From: Actinomycetales bacterium
GTDB lineage: Bacteria > Actinomycetota > Actinomycetes > Actinomycetales > Microbacteriaceae
Direction of reading: 5' to 3'
Length of the DNA stretch: 39,136 nt
Assembly (NCBI GenBank): GCA_015654575.1
Contig: JAATGR010000209.1
Location: 1 to 39,136 of the forward strand
Below are positions 9,291-16,504 of the stretch, piece after piece. A model generated the notes under the pieces. That model was given only the letters and a program-made list of their open reading frames with translations. It ran no database searches and was not told where the DNA came from. Both the position numbers and the translations under genes were made by a program. The number at the start of each line of letters is the position of its first letter. Positions within the stretch are counted from its first letter, which is position 1.

Positions 9291-10147
9291 AACTCGGCTT
9301 GTTCGGTGGTGGGCGCCTCGGTGTGCTCGAGCCGGAGGGCGTGTATGACGTGACCGCGCTCGCGCCCTCGGGGCTCGGAGGACCCCTGGCTGCTCTCATT
9401 GCGTCCGGGTACCCGCTCGAGGCCGAGGCGGTGCGAGCGCAGCCGAGGATCGCTGCGGCAGACGTCCGCTGGGAGGCACCGTTGCCGCGCCCCGGGAAGA
9501 TCATCGGCGCTCCGGCGAACTACTTCGAGCACGTCGACGAGATGCCGGACTCGGCGACGATCGTGGAGTGGGGAGTGTTTCTCAAGGCGGGCACGTCGGT
9601 CACGGGGCCCGACACCGTCGTGCGCCTGCCCTATCGCGATCGGCGAACCGATCACGAGGGGGAGCTCGCGGTCGTGATCGGTGCGGGCGGGCGCGACATT
9701 CCCCGCGAGGAGGCGCTCGACCATGTGTACGGCTACACCGGCATCCTCGACATCACCGTCCGCTCCTCGGAGGACCGGTCGACGCGCAAGTCGTTCGACA
9801 CCTTCAGTCCGCTGGGTCCATGGGTGGTAACGGCGGACGAGGTGGGCGACGCGGGCGATCTCGGGCTGCGCCTGACGGTCAACGGCGTGGTCCGACAGGA
9901 GTCGACGACCGCGAAGCTCATCTACGGAATCCCTGAGTTGATCGCGTACGCCAGCTCGGTCATGACGCTCGAACCTGGCGACGTCATCGCCACGGGCACC
10001 CCCGCGGGGGTCGGTCCGATCGTCGACGGAGACGCGGTCGAGTTGGAGATCGACCGAATCGGGTCGCTACGGGTGACGGTAAGCGACTGCGCCGCGATCC
10101 CCTACGCCGACCGGCCGGGCCCCGGCACCGCCGCCCGTCGGCAGTAG
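9287..10147 (+). CDS. Fumarylacetoacetate hydrolase family protein (fumarylpyruvate/maleylpyruvate hydrolase)
   Basis: A 286-residue protein with an FAH catalytic domain from about residue 68. KIIGAPANYFEH opens the domain, HEGELAVVIG carries the metal-binding acid, and GYTGILDITVR...KSFDTFSPLGPW and GDVIATGTPAGVG complete the family signature. In the gentisate pathway this family splits fumarylpyruvate, or in some bacteria maleylpyruvate directly, to pyruvate and fumarate or maleate. The GTG start at 9287 overlaps the previous stop in GTGA. No maleylpyruvate isomerase is encoded in the window, so either the isomerase is elsewhere or this enzyme acts directly on maleylpyruvate. Confidence 0.87.
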   Translation: MKLGLFGGGRLGVLEPEGVYDVTALAPSGLGGPLAALIASGYPLEAEAVRAQPRIAAADVRWEAPLPRPGKIIGAPANYFEHVDEMPDSATIVEWGVFLKAGTSVTGPDTVVRLPYRDRRTDHEGELAVVIGAGGRDIPREEALDHVYGYTGILDITVRSSEDRSTRKSFDTFSPLGPWVVTADEVGDAGDLGLRLTVNGVVRQESTTAKLIYGIPELIAYASSVMTLEPGDVIATGTPAGVGPIVDGDAVELEIDRIGSLRVTVSDCAAIPYADRPGPGTAARRQ

Positions 10148-10156
10148 ACTTCCGGC

Positions 10157-10612
10157 GTGACGAGCGCAGGAGAGACGGGGGAGGATCCGTCGCCCATGGA
10201 GCGGCGCCCCGGTCACCTGATCCGCCGCGTTCATCAGATCCACGACGCCCTGTGGTCCGCACGGGTATCTCAGGACGCGACGCCGACGCAGTTCGCCGTG
10301 CTCAGCGTCGTCGCGCACTTCGGTCAGTGCGATCAGGCGACCGTCGCTCGAGAGGCCTCGCTGGACACGTCGACGGCAGGATCCGTCGTCCTGCGGCTCA
10401 TCGATCGGGGATGGCTGCGCGCGGAGACCTCGCCCTCGGACCGCCGGCGGAACCTGCTCCGGCTCACGGCTGACGGCGACGAGGCCTATCTGCGGCTCGC
10501 TGCCGCCGCGACGGCGCTCACCGGCGAACTGGTGGAGCCGCTCGGCGAGCGGGACAGCGCGACCCTGATCCGCCTGCTGCAGCGGCTCATCGAGGGGCAC
10601 GACCGCTCATAA
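10157..10612 (+). CDS. MarR-family transcriptional regulator
   Basis: A 151-residue winged-helix regulator. TPTQFAVLSVVAHF, then QATVAREASLDTSTAGSVVLRLIDRGWLRAETSPSDRRRNLLRLTADG, is the MarR DNA-binding domain with its beta-wing DRR motif. The GTG start at 10157 is 9 bp after the FAH gene stop, so it is the last gene of the gentisate operon. MarR proteins usually repress and release DNA on binding an aromatic acid. Autoregulation of this operon through the palindromes at 6916-6940 is the simplest model, but this is inference. Confidence 0.88.
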   Translation: MTSAGETGEDPSPMERRPGHLIRRVHQIHDALWSARVSQDATPTQFAVLSVVAHFGQCDQATVAREASLDTSTAGSVVLRLIDRGWLRAETSPSDRRRNLLRLTADGDEAYLRLAAAATALTGELVEPLGERDSATLIRLLQRLIEGHDRS

Positions 10613-10639
10613 CCCAGCGCGATGAATCGGGCGAGCACT

Positions 10640-10676
10640 GCTCTTTCCCTTCGCGGCATCCTCCCCCGTAGCGTGA
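10640..10676 (+). promoter_or_regulatory. Probable promoter of the decarboxylase-monooxygenase unit
   Basis: GCTCTTTC at 10640-10647 is followed after 21 nt by TAGCGTGA at 10669-10676. The same TCTTTC-N20/21-TAGNNTGA layout occurs before the FAD oxidase and LigM-like genes. GCTCATA lies 28 nt upstream (10605-10611), a partial match to the ACCCATA block of those promoters. Confidence 0.45.
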
Positions 10677-10684
10677 AACGCGGT

Positions 10685-10715
10685 CGCGATCCCCGGCCTT
10701 CTCTGTCGGATCGCG
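10685..10715. promoter_or_regulatory. 8-bp inverted repeat in the leader of the decarboxylase gene
   Basis: CGCGATCC at 10685-10692 and GGATCGCG at 10708-10715 are perfect inverted copies 15 nt apart. They lie between the probable -10 and the GAGGAG ribosome site, so they could be an operator or an mRNA leader hairpin. Confidence 0.4.
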
Positions 10716-10734
10716 CGTCGTGAGGAGTCGGAGC

Positions 10735-11715
10735 ATGGTCGCTCTATCGCTGGCCTGCGGGCCGTACGACCGCACCCTTCCCGTCCTCGACGGGCGGGTA
10801 CGCATCGAGGGCGTGGAGTTGAGCCCTCTGGTGCTGAGCGCGGAGGAGACTTTCTTCCGCATGGTCAGTCACCGGGAGTTCGACGTCTCGGAGATGTCGT
10901 TCTCCAGCTACCTGCTCACCCGCGAGCGGGGCGAGCCGTTCATCGCGCTGCCGGTCTTCCCGTCCAAGTCGTTCCGGCACAGTAGCATTTACGTGCGGGC
11001 GGATGCCGGGATCGAACGCCCCGAGGACCTGGTCGGACGCACCGTCGGCATCCCCGAGTACCAGGTGACTGCGGCGGTATGGATCCGCGGCATCCTCTCG
11101 GACTATCACGGCGTGCCGGCCGAATCCGTGAGCTACCGCAGCGGTGGCCTCTACACGCCGGGCCGCACCGAGAAGATCCCCGTGGCGCCGGTCGGGATCG
11201 ATCTCGCCCCCATCTCCGCGCACGACACCGTCGGCCAGGCGCTGGTGGGCGGAGAGGTCGACGCGCTGTACTCGCCACGACCGCCGCGGGAGTTCCTCGA
11301 TGGCGATCCGCGCGTCGTCCGGCTGTTCCGGGACACTCGTGCCGCCGAGATCGACTACTACCGCGCGAGCGGCATCTTCCCGATCATGCACACCCTCGTC
11401 ATCCGTCGGGAGGTGTACGAGCGTGACCGGTGGCTCGCGCGTTCTCTCCTGAAGGCGTTCACCGAAGCGAAGGATCTTGCCCTGTCGGCGCTGAAGTTCG
11501 CCGCCCCCCTCGTGGCCAGTCTTCCTTTCGCCTACCAGGAGGTCGACGAGGTTGTCTCCCTCATGGGCGACGACTACTGGTCCTACGGCCTCGAGGCCAA
11601 CCGTCACAACATCGAAACCCTCGTCCGGTACGAGCACGAGCAGGGGTTGATCTCACGGCGGCCCTCCGTCGAGGAGCTCTTCGCCCCCGAGACACTCGGC
11701 TCGTTCGTCGTCTGA
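10735..11715 (+). CDS. 4,5-dihydroxyphthalate decarboxylase-like protein
   Basis: About 326 residues, related to 4,5-dihydroxyphthalate decarboxylase (PhtD/Pht5), whose fold is that of periplasmic binding proteins. Family text is visible in LACGPYDRTLPVLDGRVRIEGVEL, FDVSEMSFSSYLL, FIALPVFPSKSFRHSSIYV and FPIMHTLVIRR. There is no signal peptide or lipobox, which fits a cytosolic enzyme rather than a transport protein. I start at ATG 10735, which has GAGGAG seven bases upstream; a GTG at 10720 is less likely. It would remove a carboxyl group from a hydroxylated aromatic diacid. Beside a flavin monooxygenase and the gentisate operon, a hydroxyphthalate giving 3-hydroxybenzoate is an attractive but unproven substrate. 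Confidence 0.8.
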   Translation: MVALSLACGPYDRTLPVLDGRVRIEGVELSPLVLSAEETFFRMVSHREFDVSEMSFSSYLLTRERGEPFIALPVFPSKSFRHSSIYVRADAGIERPEDLVGRTVGIPEYQVTAAVWIRGILSDYHGVPAESVSYRSGGLYTPGRTEKIPVAPVGIDLAPISAHDTVGQALVGGEVDALYSPRPPREFLDGDPRVVRLFRDTRAAEIDYYRASGIFPIMHTLVIRREVYERDRWLARSLLKAFTEAKDLALSALKFAAPLVASLPFAYQEVDEVVSLMGDDYWSYGLEANRHNIETLVRYEHEQGLISRRPSVEELFAPETLGSFVV

Positions 11716-11734
11716 ACCCACGCAAGGAGAGCAC

Positions 11735-12922
11735 ATGTCCAGCACACCGAAGGTCGTCGTCATCGGCGGCGGGATCGGCGGTCTGTCCGCCGGCATCGCG
11801 TTCCGCAGCCGCGGGATCGACGTGGAGGTCTACGAGCAGGCGAGGGCGCTCGGTGAGATCGGCGCCGGCCTCACCCTGTCACCGAACGCGCTGAAGGCGT
11901 ACGAGGGACTCGGTATCCGAGACCAGATCGAGGCCGTCGGCTTCGCCGGCCCCGGGCAGGTCGTCCGCCGTTGGAATGATGGTGTCGAGGTCTCGCGCGT
12001 CGACCGCAGCGGTTACCCGGACATCTTCGGCGCGCCGTACATCTCGTTGCACCGGGCAGACTTCATCGATGTGCTGGCGGCCAACTTCCCGAAAGAGCGG
12101 CTGCACCTGGGCGCCCAGGCCATCGGTGCTGAGACGGTCGGGGACCGTGCCGTCGTACGTTTCGCCGATGGCACGAGTGTCGAAGCCGACCTCGTCGTCG
12201 GTGCTGACGGCGTACGTTCCGCGGTGCGCCGAAGCGTCGTCGGGGAGGACGCGCCGGTGTTCACGGGCACGGTGTGCTTCCGTGGCCTCGTCCCCTATGA
12301 GCAGGTCGCGGATGCGCTCGGCTCGAAGGATTGGACTCTTTACGTGGGCCCGGAGCGGCACGTCATCTCGTACATGGTCCGCGGCGGCGACGTCGTCAAC
12401 TTCGTCGCGCACGTCGACACGGACAGCTGGCTGGGTGAGTCGTGGACCCAGGAGGCCGATGTTCACGAGATCCTCGACGCGTTCGAGGGCTGGCACGAGC
12501 CGTTGCGCACGCTTCTGGGCGCACCGGGGACGTTCTACAAGTGGGCGCTGATGGACCGGGACCCGATCGACTCGTGGTCGAAGGGCCGGGTTACGCTCCT
12601 GGGCGACGCGGCGCACGCGATGCCGCCGTTCATCGGCCAGGGTGCCGGCATGTCGGTCGAGGACGCCTACGTTCTCGCTGCCGCGGTCGCGCACTTCGGG
12701 CAGGACGTGCCCGAAGCGCTGCGCCGCTACGAGCAACTGCGTGTCTCGCGGGCGAACGAGATGGTCGGGCGTGCCCGTGCAGGCCGGAACAAGTACCACC
12801 TCAAGGAATCCTGGGACCCGAAGCCCAGCGGGGCACAGAACCGCACGGGCATCGCCCATGACGACATCTACAGTTACGACATCCGCGACCACGTCGACTT
12901 CGACGAGCCGGCCACGGTCTGA
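11735..12922 (+). CDS. FAD-dependent aromatic monooxygenase (salicylate/3-hydroxybenzoate hydroxylase-like)
   Basis: A 395-residue class A flavoprotein monooxygenase. It shows GGGIGG at the N-terminus, VVGADGVRSAVRR (DG motif) and VTLLGDAAHAMPPFIGQGAGMSVEDA (GD motif). It differs from the monooxygenase at 8043-9290 in the active-site stretch, which here is of the salicylate-hydroxylase type (PPFIGQGAGMSVED). ATG 11735 follows AAGGAGA and starts 19 bp after the decarboxylase-like gene, so the two are co-transcribed. The likely role is hydroxylation, perhaps with loss of CO2, of the aromatic acid handled by the decarboxylase. The precise substrate and regiochemistry are unknown. Confidence 0.83.
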   Translation: MSSTPKVVVIGGGIGGLSAGIAFRSRGIDVEVYEQARALGEIGAGLTLSPNALKAYEGLGIRDQIEAVGFAGPGQVVRRWNDGVEVSRVDRSGYPDIFGAPYISLHRADFIDVLAANFPKERLHLGAQAIGAETVGDRAVVRFADGTSVEADLVVGADGVRSAVRRSVVGEDAPVFTGTVCFRGLVPYEQVADALGSKDWTLYVGPERHVISYMVRGGDVVNFVAHVDTDSWLGESWTQEADVHEILDAFEGWHEPLRTLLGAPGTFYKWALMDRDPIDSWSKGRVTLLGDAAHAMPPFIGQGAGMSVEDAYVLAAAVAHFGQDVPEALRRYEQLRVSRANEMVGRARAGRNKYHLKESWDPKPSGAQNRTGIAHDDIYSYDIRDHVDFDEPATV

Positions 12923-12938
12923 CGGACTGCCGCGCTGG

Positions 12939-14336
12939 TCATCCCCCGGCATCGGGCATGACCAGCGCCAGAGCGAGTCCGACCGTGCCGGCGATCAGGG
13001 CGAGCGTGAAGCAGAGGCGGAACGCTTCGCCGGTCGGGGCGGCGACCTGCGAAGCGAGGATCGTGCCCATGACCGCAGACGAGAAGGCATTTCCGACGGA
13101 CCGCATCAGGGCGTTCAGACCGTTCGCGGCGCCGGTCTGAGCGACCGGCACCGCCACCATGATGAGTGTCGGCATCGCCGCGAACGCGGTTCCCGCGGCG
13201 ATGCCGAGCAGCGCTCCGGCCACCAGCACGGCCCAGATGCTCGCGCCGGAGTGCAGCGACAGGCCGTAGGCGACCGCGGCCAGTAGGCCGCCGGTGGCCA
13301 GAAGCAGCTTCGGGCCCACCGTCTGCAGCGCGCGCCCGGCAATCGGGGACGCGACGACGATCGCCAGCGACTGCGACAGCATGACGGCTCCCGTGGCATC
13401 CGAGGAGAGGCCTGCCCCCGACTCGTCCGCTGGTGCGCTCAGCAGCTGCGGGTAGACGATGTTGCCGGTGAACAGCGAGAACGACAGCGCCGCCGATGCG
13501 AGGTTGGTCAACATCACGCCCGGGCGAGACGCGAGGTGGAGGTCCGCGATCGGATTCGGTGTTCGTAGCTCCCACCCGCACCAGGCGAGGAGGAGCGCTG
13601 CGCCCGTTCCGCCGGTCGCGAGCGTGGCCGGCGACAGCCACCCCGCGGCGTCGCCGCGGGTGAGGGCCACCAGCAGGCAGGAGAGGCCGCCTGTGAGAGC
13701 GATGGCCCCCACCAGATCCAGCCGGCCGGCGCTGCGAGCCGTGCTCGGGCGGACGAAGCGGCGCACAAGCACGAAACTGGCCGCGGCGAGCGCGCCCGAG
13801 ATCCAGAACAGCGCGTGCCAGTCGAGGTGCTGCGCGACGAAGCCGGCCAGGGGCAGGCCCAGTGCACCGCCCACACCGATCGTCGCGGACATCATGCCGA
13901 TCGCCGGTCCGAGCCGTTCACGGGGGAGCTCGTCGCGCATGATCGCGATGCCGAGCGGAATCACCCCCACCGCGAGGCCCTGCAGCGCGCGACCGACGAC
14001 GAGAGGCGCGACCGACGACGAGGCGGCGGCGATCACCGCGCCGATGAACTGCAGCAGCACCAGCGTCAGCAGCACGCGCCGCCTGCCGTACATATCGCCG
14101 AGCTTGCCGGTGACCGGGGTGGCGACGGCGCTGGAGAGGAGGGTCGCGGTGACCACCCAGGTGGTGTCCGCTGCCGGGGCATTGAGCAGCGTCGGCAACT
14201 CGGACTGGATCGGCAGCACAATCGTCACCACGAATGATGCGCTGAGTCCAGCTGACAGCAGAGCGCAGACGATCGCACGCGGATGCGGCAGGTGGGCTCG
14301 CCGCATCCGCGTGCGATCGTCCGGTTCTCGACTCAT
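12939..14336 (-). CDS. MFS transporter, EmrB/DHA2-like
   Basis: A 465-residue membrane protein with about 14 hydrophobic segments, as in the DHA2 (EmrB/QacA) group. Motif A is visible as GKLGDMYGRRR between helices 2 and 3. The gene starts 13 bp after the LigM-like gene stop on the same strand, so they form one operon, and the transporter may import or export the same methoxy-aromatic or its products. The start at 14336 is uncertain: a perfect 22-bp inverted repeat covers codons 6-23, and a second ATG (14306) lies inside it. Export of a toxic intermediate is as likely as uptake, given the family. Confidence 0.87.
   Translation of the reverse strand: MSREPDDRTRMRRAHLPHPRAIVCALLSAGLSASFVVTIVLPIQSELPTLLNAPAADTTWVVTATLLSSAVATPVTGKLGDMYGRRRVLLTLVLLQFIGAVIAAASSSVAPLVVGRALQGLAVGVIPLGIAIMRDELPRERLGPAIGMMSATIGVGGALGLPLAGFVAQHLDWHALFWISGALAAASFVLVRRFVRPSTARSAGRLDLVGAIALTGGLSCLLVALTRGDAAGWLSPATLATGGTGAALLLAWCGWELRTPNPIADLHLASRPGVMLTNLASAALSFSLFTGNIVYPQLLSAPADESGAGLSSDATGAVMLSQSLAIVVASPIAGRALQTVGPKLLLATGGLLAAVAYGLSLHSGASIWAVLVAGALLGIAAGTAFAAMPTLIMVAVPVAQTGAANGLNALMRSVGNAFSSAVMGTILASQVAAPTGEAFRLCFTLALIAGTVGLALALVMPDAGG
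14268..14321. repeat. Perfect 22-bp inverted repeat at the start of the MFS coding region
   Basis: Bases 14268-14289 and 14300-14321 are exact reverse complements of each other around a 10-nt loop. In the minus-strand mRNA this makes a very stable hairpin starting about 15 nt after the first ATG of the MFS gene. It lies 29 nt after the LigM-like gene stop. It may act as a transcription attenuator, an mRNA structure limiting transporter translation, or a protein-binding palindrome. Confidence 0.8.
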
Positions 14337-14349
14337 CTGGAGTCCCGGG

Positions 14350-15717
14350 CTACTTCCGGTAGGTCTCCCGGGCGTAGGCGCTGAACGGGACGGGCGCGAC
14401 GGTCGCGCGCACCTGCACCTGGCGGTGGGGTTCGACGTCCGCGCGGGGGATGCGCAGGCTGTCGCCCCACGTCACGGTGACTTTCGTGCCGGGCTCCGCC
14501 TGGTCGGCGTTCACGAGACCGAGGGAGGCGAAACGGCGGTCGTGGGCGAGGTAGGTCGAATGCGTGAGGAATCCGACCGTGCGCTCGCCCACGGAGATCC
14601 GGTCGAACAGGTACTTCACGTACTTCGCGCTCGCGAACTCCAGGTACTGCGGGCTGTCGCCGCTTTCCGGAGCCAGGAGGTCGTGGAAGATCTCCGCGAC
14701 GTCGTCCTCGTTCCAGATGAGCGTGACCTTCGTACGAGAGGGCGCCGTGGCGAGGCGACTCAATGCCTCCCGCCCGACGAAATCGTGGTCGCTGGCGATG
14801 AACCGTCCATATCCGGCGTCGAATGGCGTGATGTAGTAGTCCTCGATGTTCTCACTGTCGAAGCTGCCGCCCAGAGCACCTGCCGCCGAGGCAGGCAGCC
14901 ACTCGCGGAATTCGCGGGTGGCCTCGCCCGAGTAGAGGGCGGGGAGGGGACTGGCGAGCCAGCCGGACTCGATGTTGTTCGTGAAATATGCCGTGGAGCC
15001 GACCAGGGCCAGCCCGAAGGGCGCTCCGACGCGCAGGAGCTCCTCCCGTATCACCGGCCCTTCCTCCCAGGGGCCGAACAGCTCGAAGCCTGCTTGCCCG
15101 GCCATCCCGTGTCGGATGGCTCGGACCTGCTTCCCCGCGATGCGGAACTCCGTGAGGTGGAAGAACTTCGTCTCCGGCACCGGTGCCCCCGACGCCGCCT
15201 CGAGGACCGCGAGGGCCTTCGGCCCCTGGATCTGATAGCGGTAGTAGCGCGGCGGGTCGTCTTGCCGCTGGGCCGTGGTCTCTATCTCATAGGTCACGTC
15301 GTAGTCGCGGGTCTGGAGGTTGTACTCCACCCAGTTGATGATGCTGCGCGGCTCTCCGACGAGATTGAGGCTGTTCTCGGCCAGGTAGACGAGGATTCCG
15401 TCGCCGAGCAGCTGCCCGTCGGCGTTCGCGGCGATGAACTGCTTGGCCATGCCGGGCCGGAAGTTGTCGAATCGGTTGATCGCGAGATCGGCGAACACCT
15501 TCTCGGCGTCCGGGCCGTCCACGAACAGATTCGCCATGTGGTACGACTGGTCCAGCAGAGCGACGTTCTCACGCCACGCCTTCTGCTCGCTGCGCCAGTT
15601 GCTGTATTGCGCGGACAGTCCGGGGTAGGCGGTCGAGTAGCGGGGCAGATCCCTGAGGGCGCGGACCGGGTTCTGCGATTCGGCGAGGAACGCCGCAAGG
15701 CTGGTGGGGGACGTCAT
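14350..15717 (-). CDS. LigM-like tetrahydrofolate-dependent aromatic O-demethylase
   Basis: A 455-residue GcvT-fold protein. It resembles vanillate/3-O-methylgallate O-demethylase LigM over its whole length: SNWRSEQKAWRENVALLDQSYHM near the N-terminus, QIQGPKALAVLE, RAIRHGMAGQAGFELFGPWE, NIESGWLASPLPALYSG, GGSFDSENIEDYY and VEPHRQVQVRATVAPVPFSAYARETY at the C-terminus. LigM moves the methyl of an aryl methyl ether to tetrahydrofolate in the cytosol. I start at ATG 15717 with a GAAAGGAAC site upstream; earlier codons lack one. It heads an operon with the MFS transporter. No C1-recycling gene (MetF or FolD/LigH type) is in the window. The substrate need not be vanillate, since the neighbouring ring cleavage is of the gentisate type. 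Confidence 0.87.
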   Translation of the reverse strand: MTSPTSLAAFLAESQNPVRALRDLPRYSTAYPGLSAQYSNWRSEQKAWRENVALLDQSYHMANLFVDGPDAEKVFADLAINRFDNFRPGMAKQFIAANADGQLLGDGILVYLAENSLNLVGEPRSIINWVEYNLQTRDYDVTYEIETTAQRQDDPPRYYRYQIQGPKALAVLEAASGAPVPETKFFHLTEFRIAGKQVRAIRHGMAGQAGFELFGPWEEGPVIREELLRVGAPFGLALVGSTAYFTNNIESGWLASPLPALYSGEATREFREWLPASAAGALGGSFDSENIEDYYITPFDAGYGRFIASDHDFVGREALSRLATAPSRTKVTLIWNEDDVAEIFHDLLAPESGDSPQYLEFASAKYVKYLFDRISVGERTVGFLTHSTYLAHDRRFASLGLVNADQAEPGTKVTVTWGDSLRIPRADVEPHRQVQVRATVAPVPFSAYARETYRK

Positions 15718-15784
15718 TGTTCGGATGTTCCTTTCAGGATCCACAAACGGGTGCGTCTTCGCACACGGCGGGAGCGACATACGT

Positions 15785-15857
15785 TCAGGCTAGGAGCGCG
15801 GATACGGCGCGGGGAAAGACCAACGGCGCCGCGATCTATCGCGGAATCCTTATGGGT
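15785..15857 (-). promoter_or_regulatory. Promoter and probable activator site of the LigM-like operon
   Basis: On the minus strand ACCCATA (15851-15857) is followed after 29 nt by GGTCTTTC (15814-15821) and after 21 more by TAGCCTGA (15785-15792). The block order and spacing match the FAD oxidase promoter near 5.0 kb. Within the region CCGCGATCTATCGCGG (15829-15844) is a perfect palindrome with a 2-nt centre. Confidence 0.55.
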
Positions 15858-15876
15858 CCGTGCCGCGAAGAAGGGC

Positions 15877-15903
15877 TTGCAAGGCTTCCTTATAGGCTAT
15901 AAT
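15877..15903 (+). promoter_or_regulatory. Promoter with palindromic operator before the flavin reductase gene
   Basis: TATAAT at 15898-15903 is a consensus -10, with a weakly placed TTGCAA at 15877-15882 (15-bp spacing). The 13-bp palindrome TTATAGGCTATAA (15890-15902) overlaps the -10. A nearly identical palindrome overlaps the -10 of the operon starting at 25855. A site covering the -10 implies repression. Confidence 0.6.
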
Positions 15904-15940
15904 CTGGTGTCAGATCCGTTCGAGAAAAGGTGATGAAGCC

Positions 15941-16498
15941 ATGATCGAAGCCCCTGCACTCCGGCACGAGGTGCACGTCTCCGCGCTGGAAGCCGCGGAC
16001 GCGGTGTCCGCCGATGCCTTCAAGTCCGCGTTCCGCAACCATCCCCTGGGCGTCGCGGTCGTCACCGCAGACCCGGGTGGTGAGCCGGTCGCGATGACCG
16101 TCAGCTCGCTGTCCTCCGTGAGCGCCGACCCGCCGGTGCTCAGTTTCTCCGCGTCCGCGATGTCGTCGAGCACTCCCGTGCTGGAGCGCGCCGACACGGT
16201 CGTGGTGCACATGATCGGCGCCGCACAGGTCGGACTCGCGAAGCTGGGCGCCACCAGCGGCGTGGATCGGTTCTCGGACGCCTCGTCCTGGTTTCGACTT
16301 CCGACCGGCGAGCCGGTGTTCCGCGGGGTGGGCGCATGGCTGCGCGGCAGCATCGTCCATCGGGCAGGGGTGGGCGGCTCGGTCATCTATCTCGTGCATG
16401 TGATTGACGCACACATCGATCCCGAGGCCGCTTCGGATCCGTTGGTCTACCACAACCGCACCTGGCACCGTCTCTGCGACGCTTCCGCGATGGGCTGA
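15941..16498 (+). CDS. Flavin reductase, two-component monooxygenase partner
   Basis: A 185-residue protein of the flavin_reduct domain family: FKSAFRNHPLGVAVVTADPGGEPVAMTVSSLSSVSADPPVLSFSA, then LERADTVVVHMIG and LVYHNRTWHRL at the C-terminus. Family members reduce free FMN or FAD with NAD(P)H and hand it to a separate oxygenase. The N-terminal 20 residues are an extension before the domain. No oxygenase gene adjoins it. The only fitting partner in the window is the acyl-CoA-dehydrogenase-fold oxygenase at 29931-31253, and the two transcription units share a 13-bp operator-like palindrome. The start ATG 15941 follows GAAAAGGTG. It converges with the GntR gene. Confidence 0.85.
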   Translation: MIEAPALRHEVHVSALEAADAVSADAFKSAFRNHPLGVAVVTADPGGEPVAMTVSSLSSVSADPPVLSFSASAMSSSTPVLERADTVVVHMIGAAQVGLAKLGATSGVDRFSDASSWFRLPTGEPVFRGVGAWLRGSIVHRAGVGGSVIYLVHVIDAHIDPEAASDPLVYHNRTWHRLCDASAMG

Positions 16499-16504
16499 AC
16501 GCGC

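Noticed and set aside
10735..11715. Reading the PhtD-like gene as an ABC substrate-binding protein
   Set aside because: The fold is related, but there is no signal peptide, lipobox or adjoining NMT1-type permease, and the sequence matches the decarboxylase group.
13459..15933. An 824-codon open frame on the plus strand across the MFS and LigM-like genes
   Set aside because: It lies antisense to two well-supported genes, is rich in Arg, Ser and Pro as expected of a GC-rich shadow frame, and shows no domain text.
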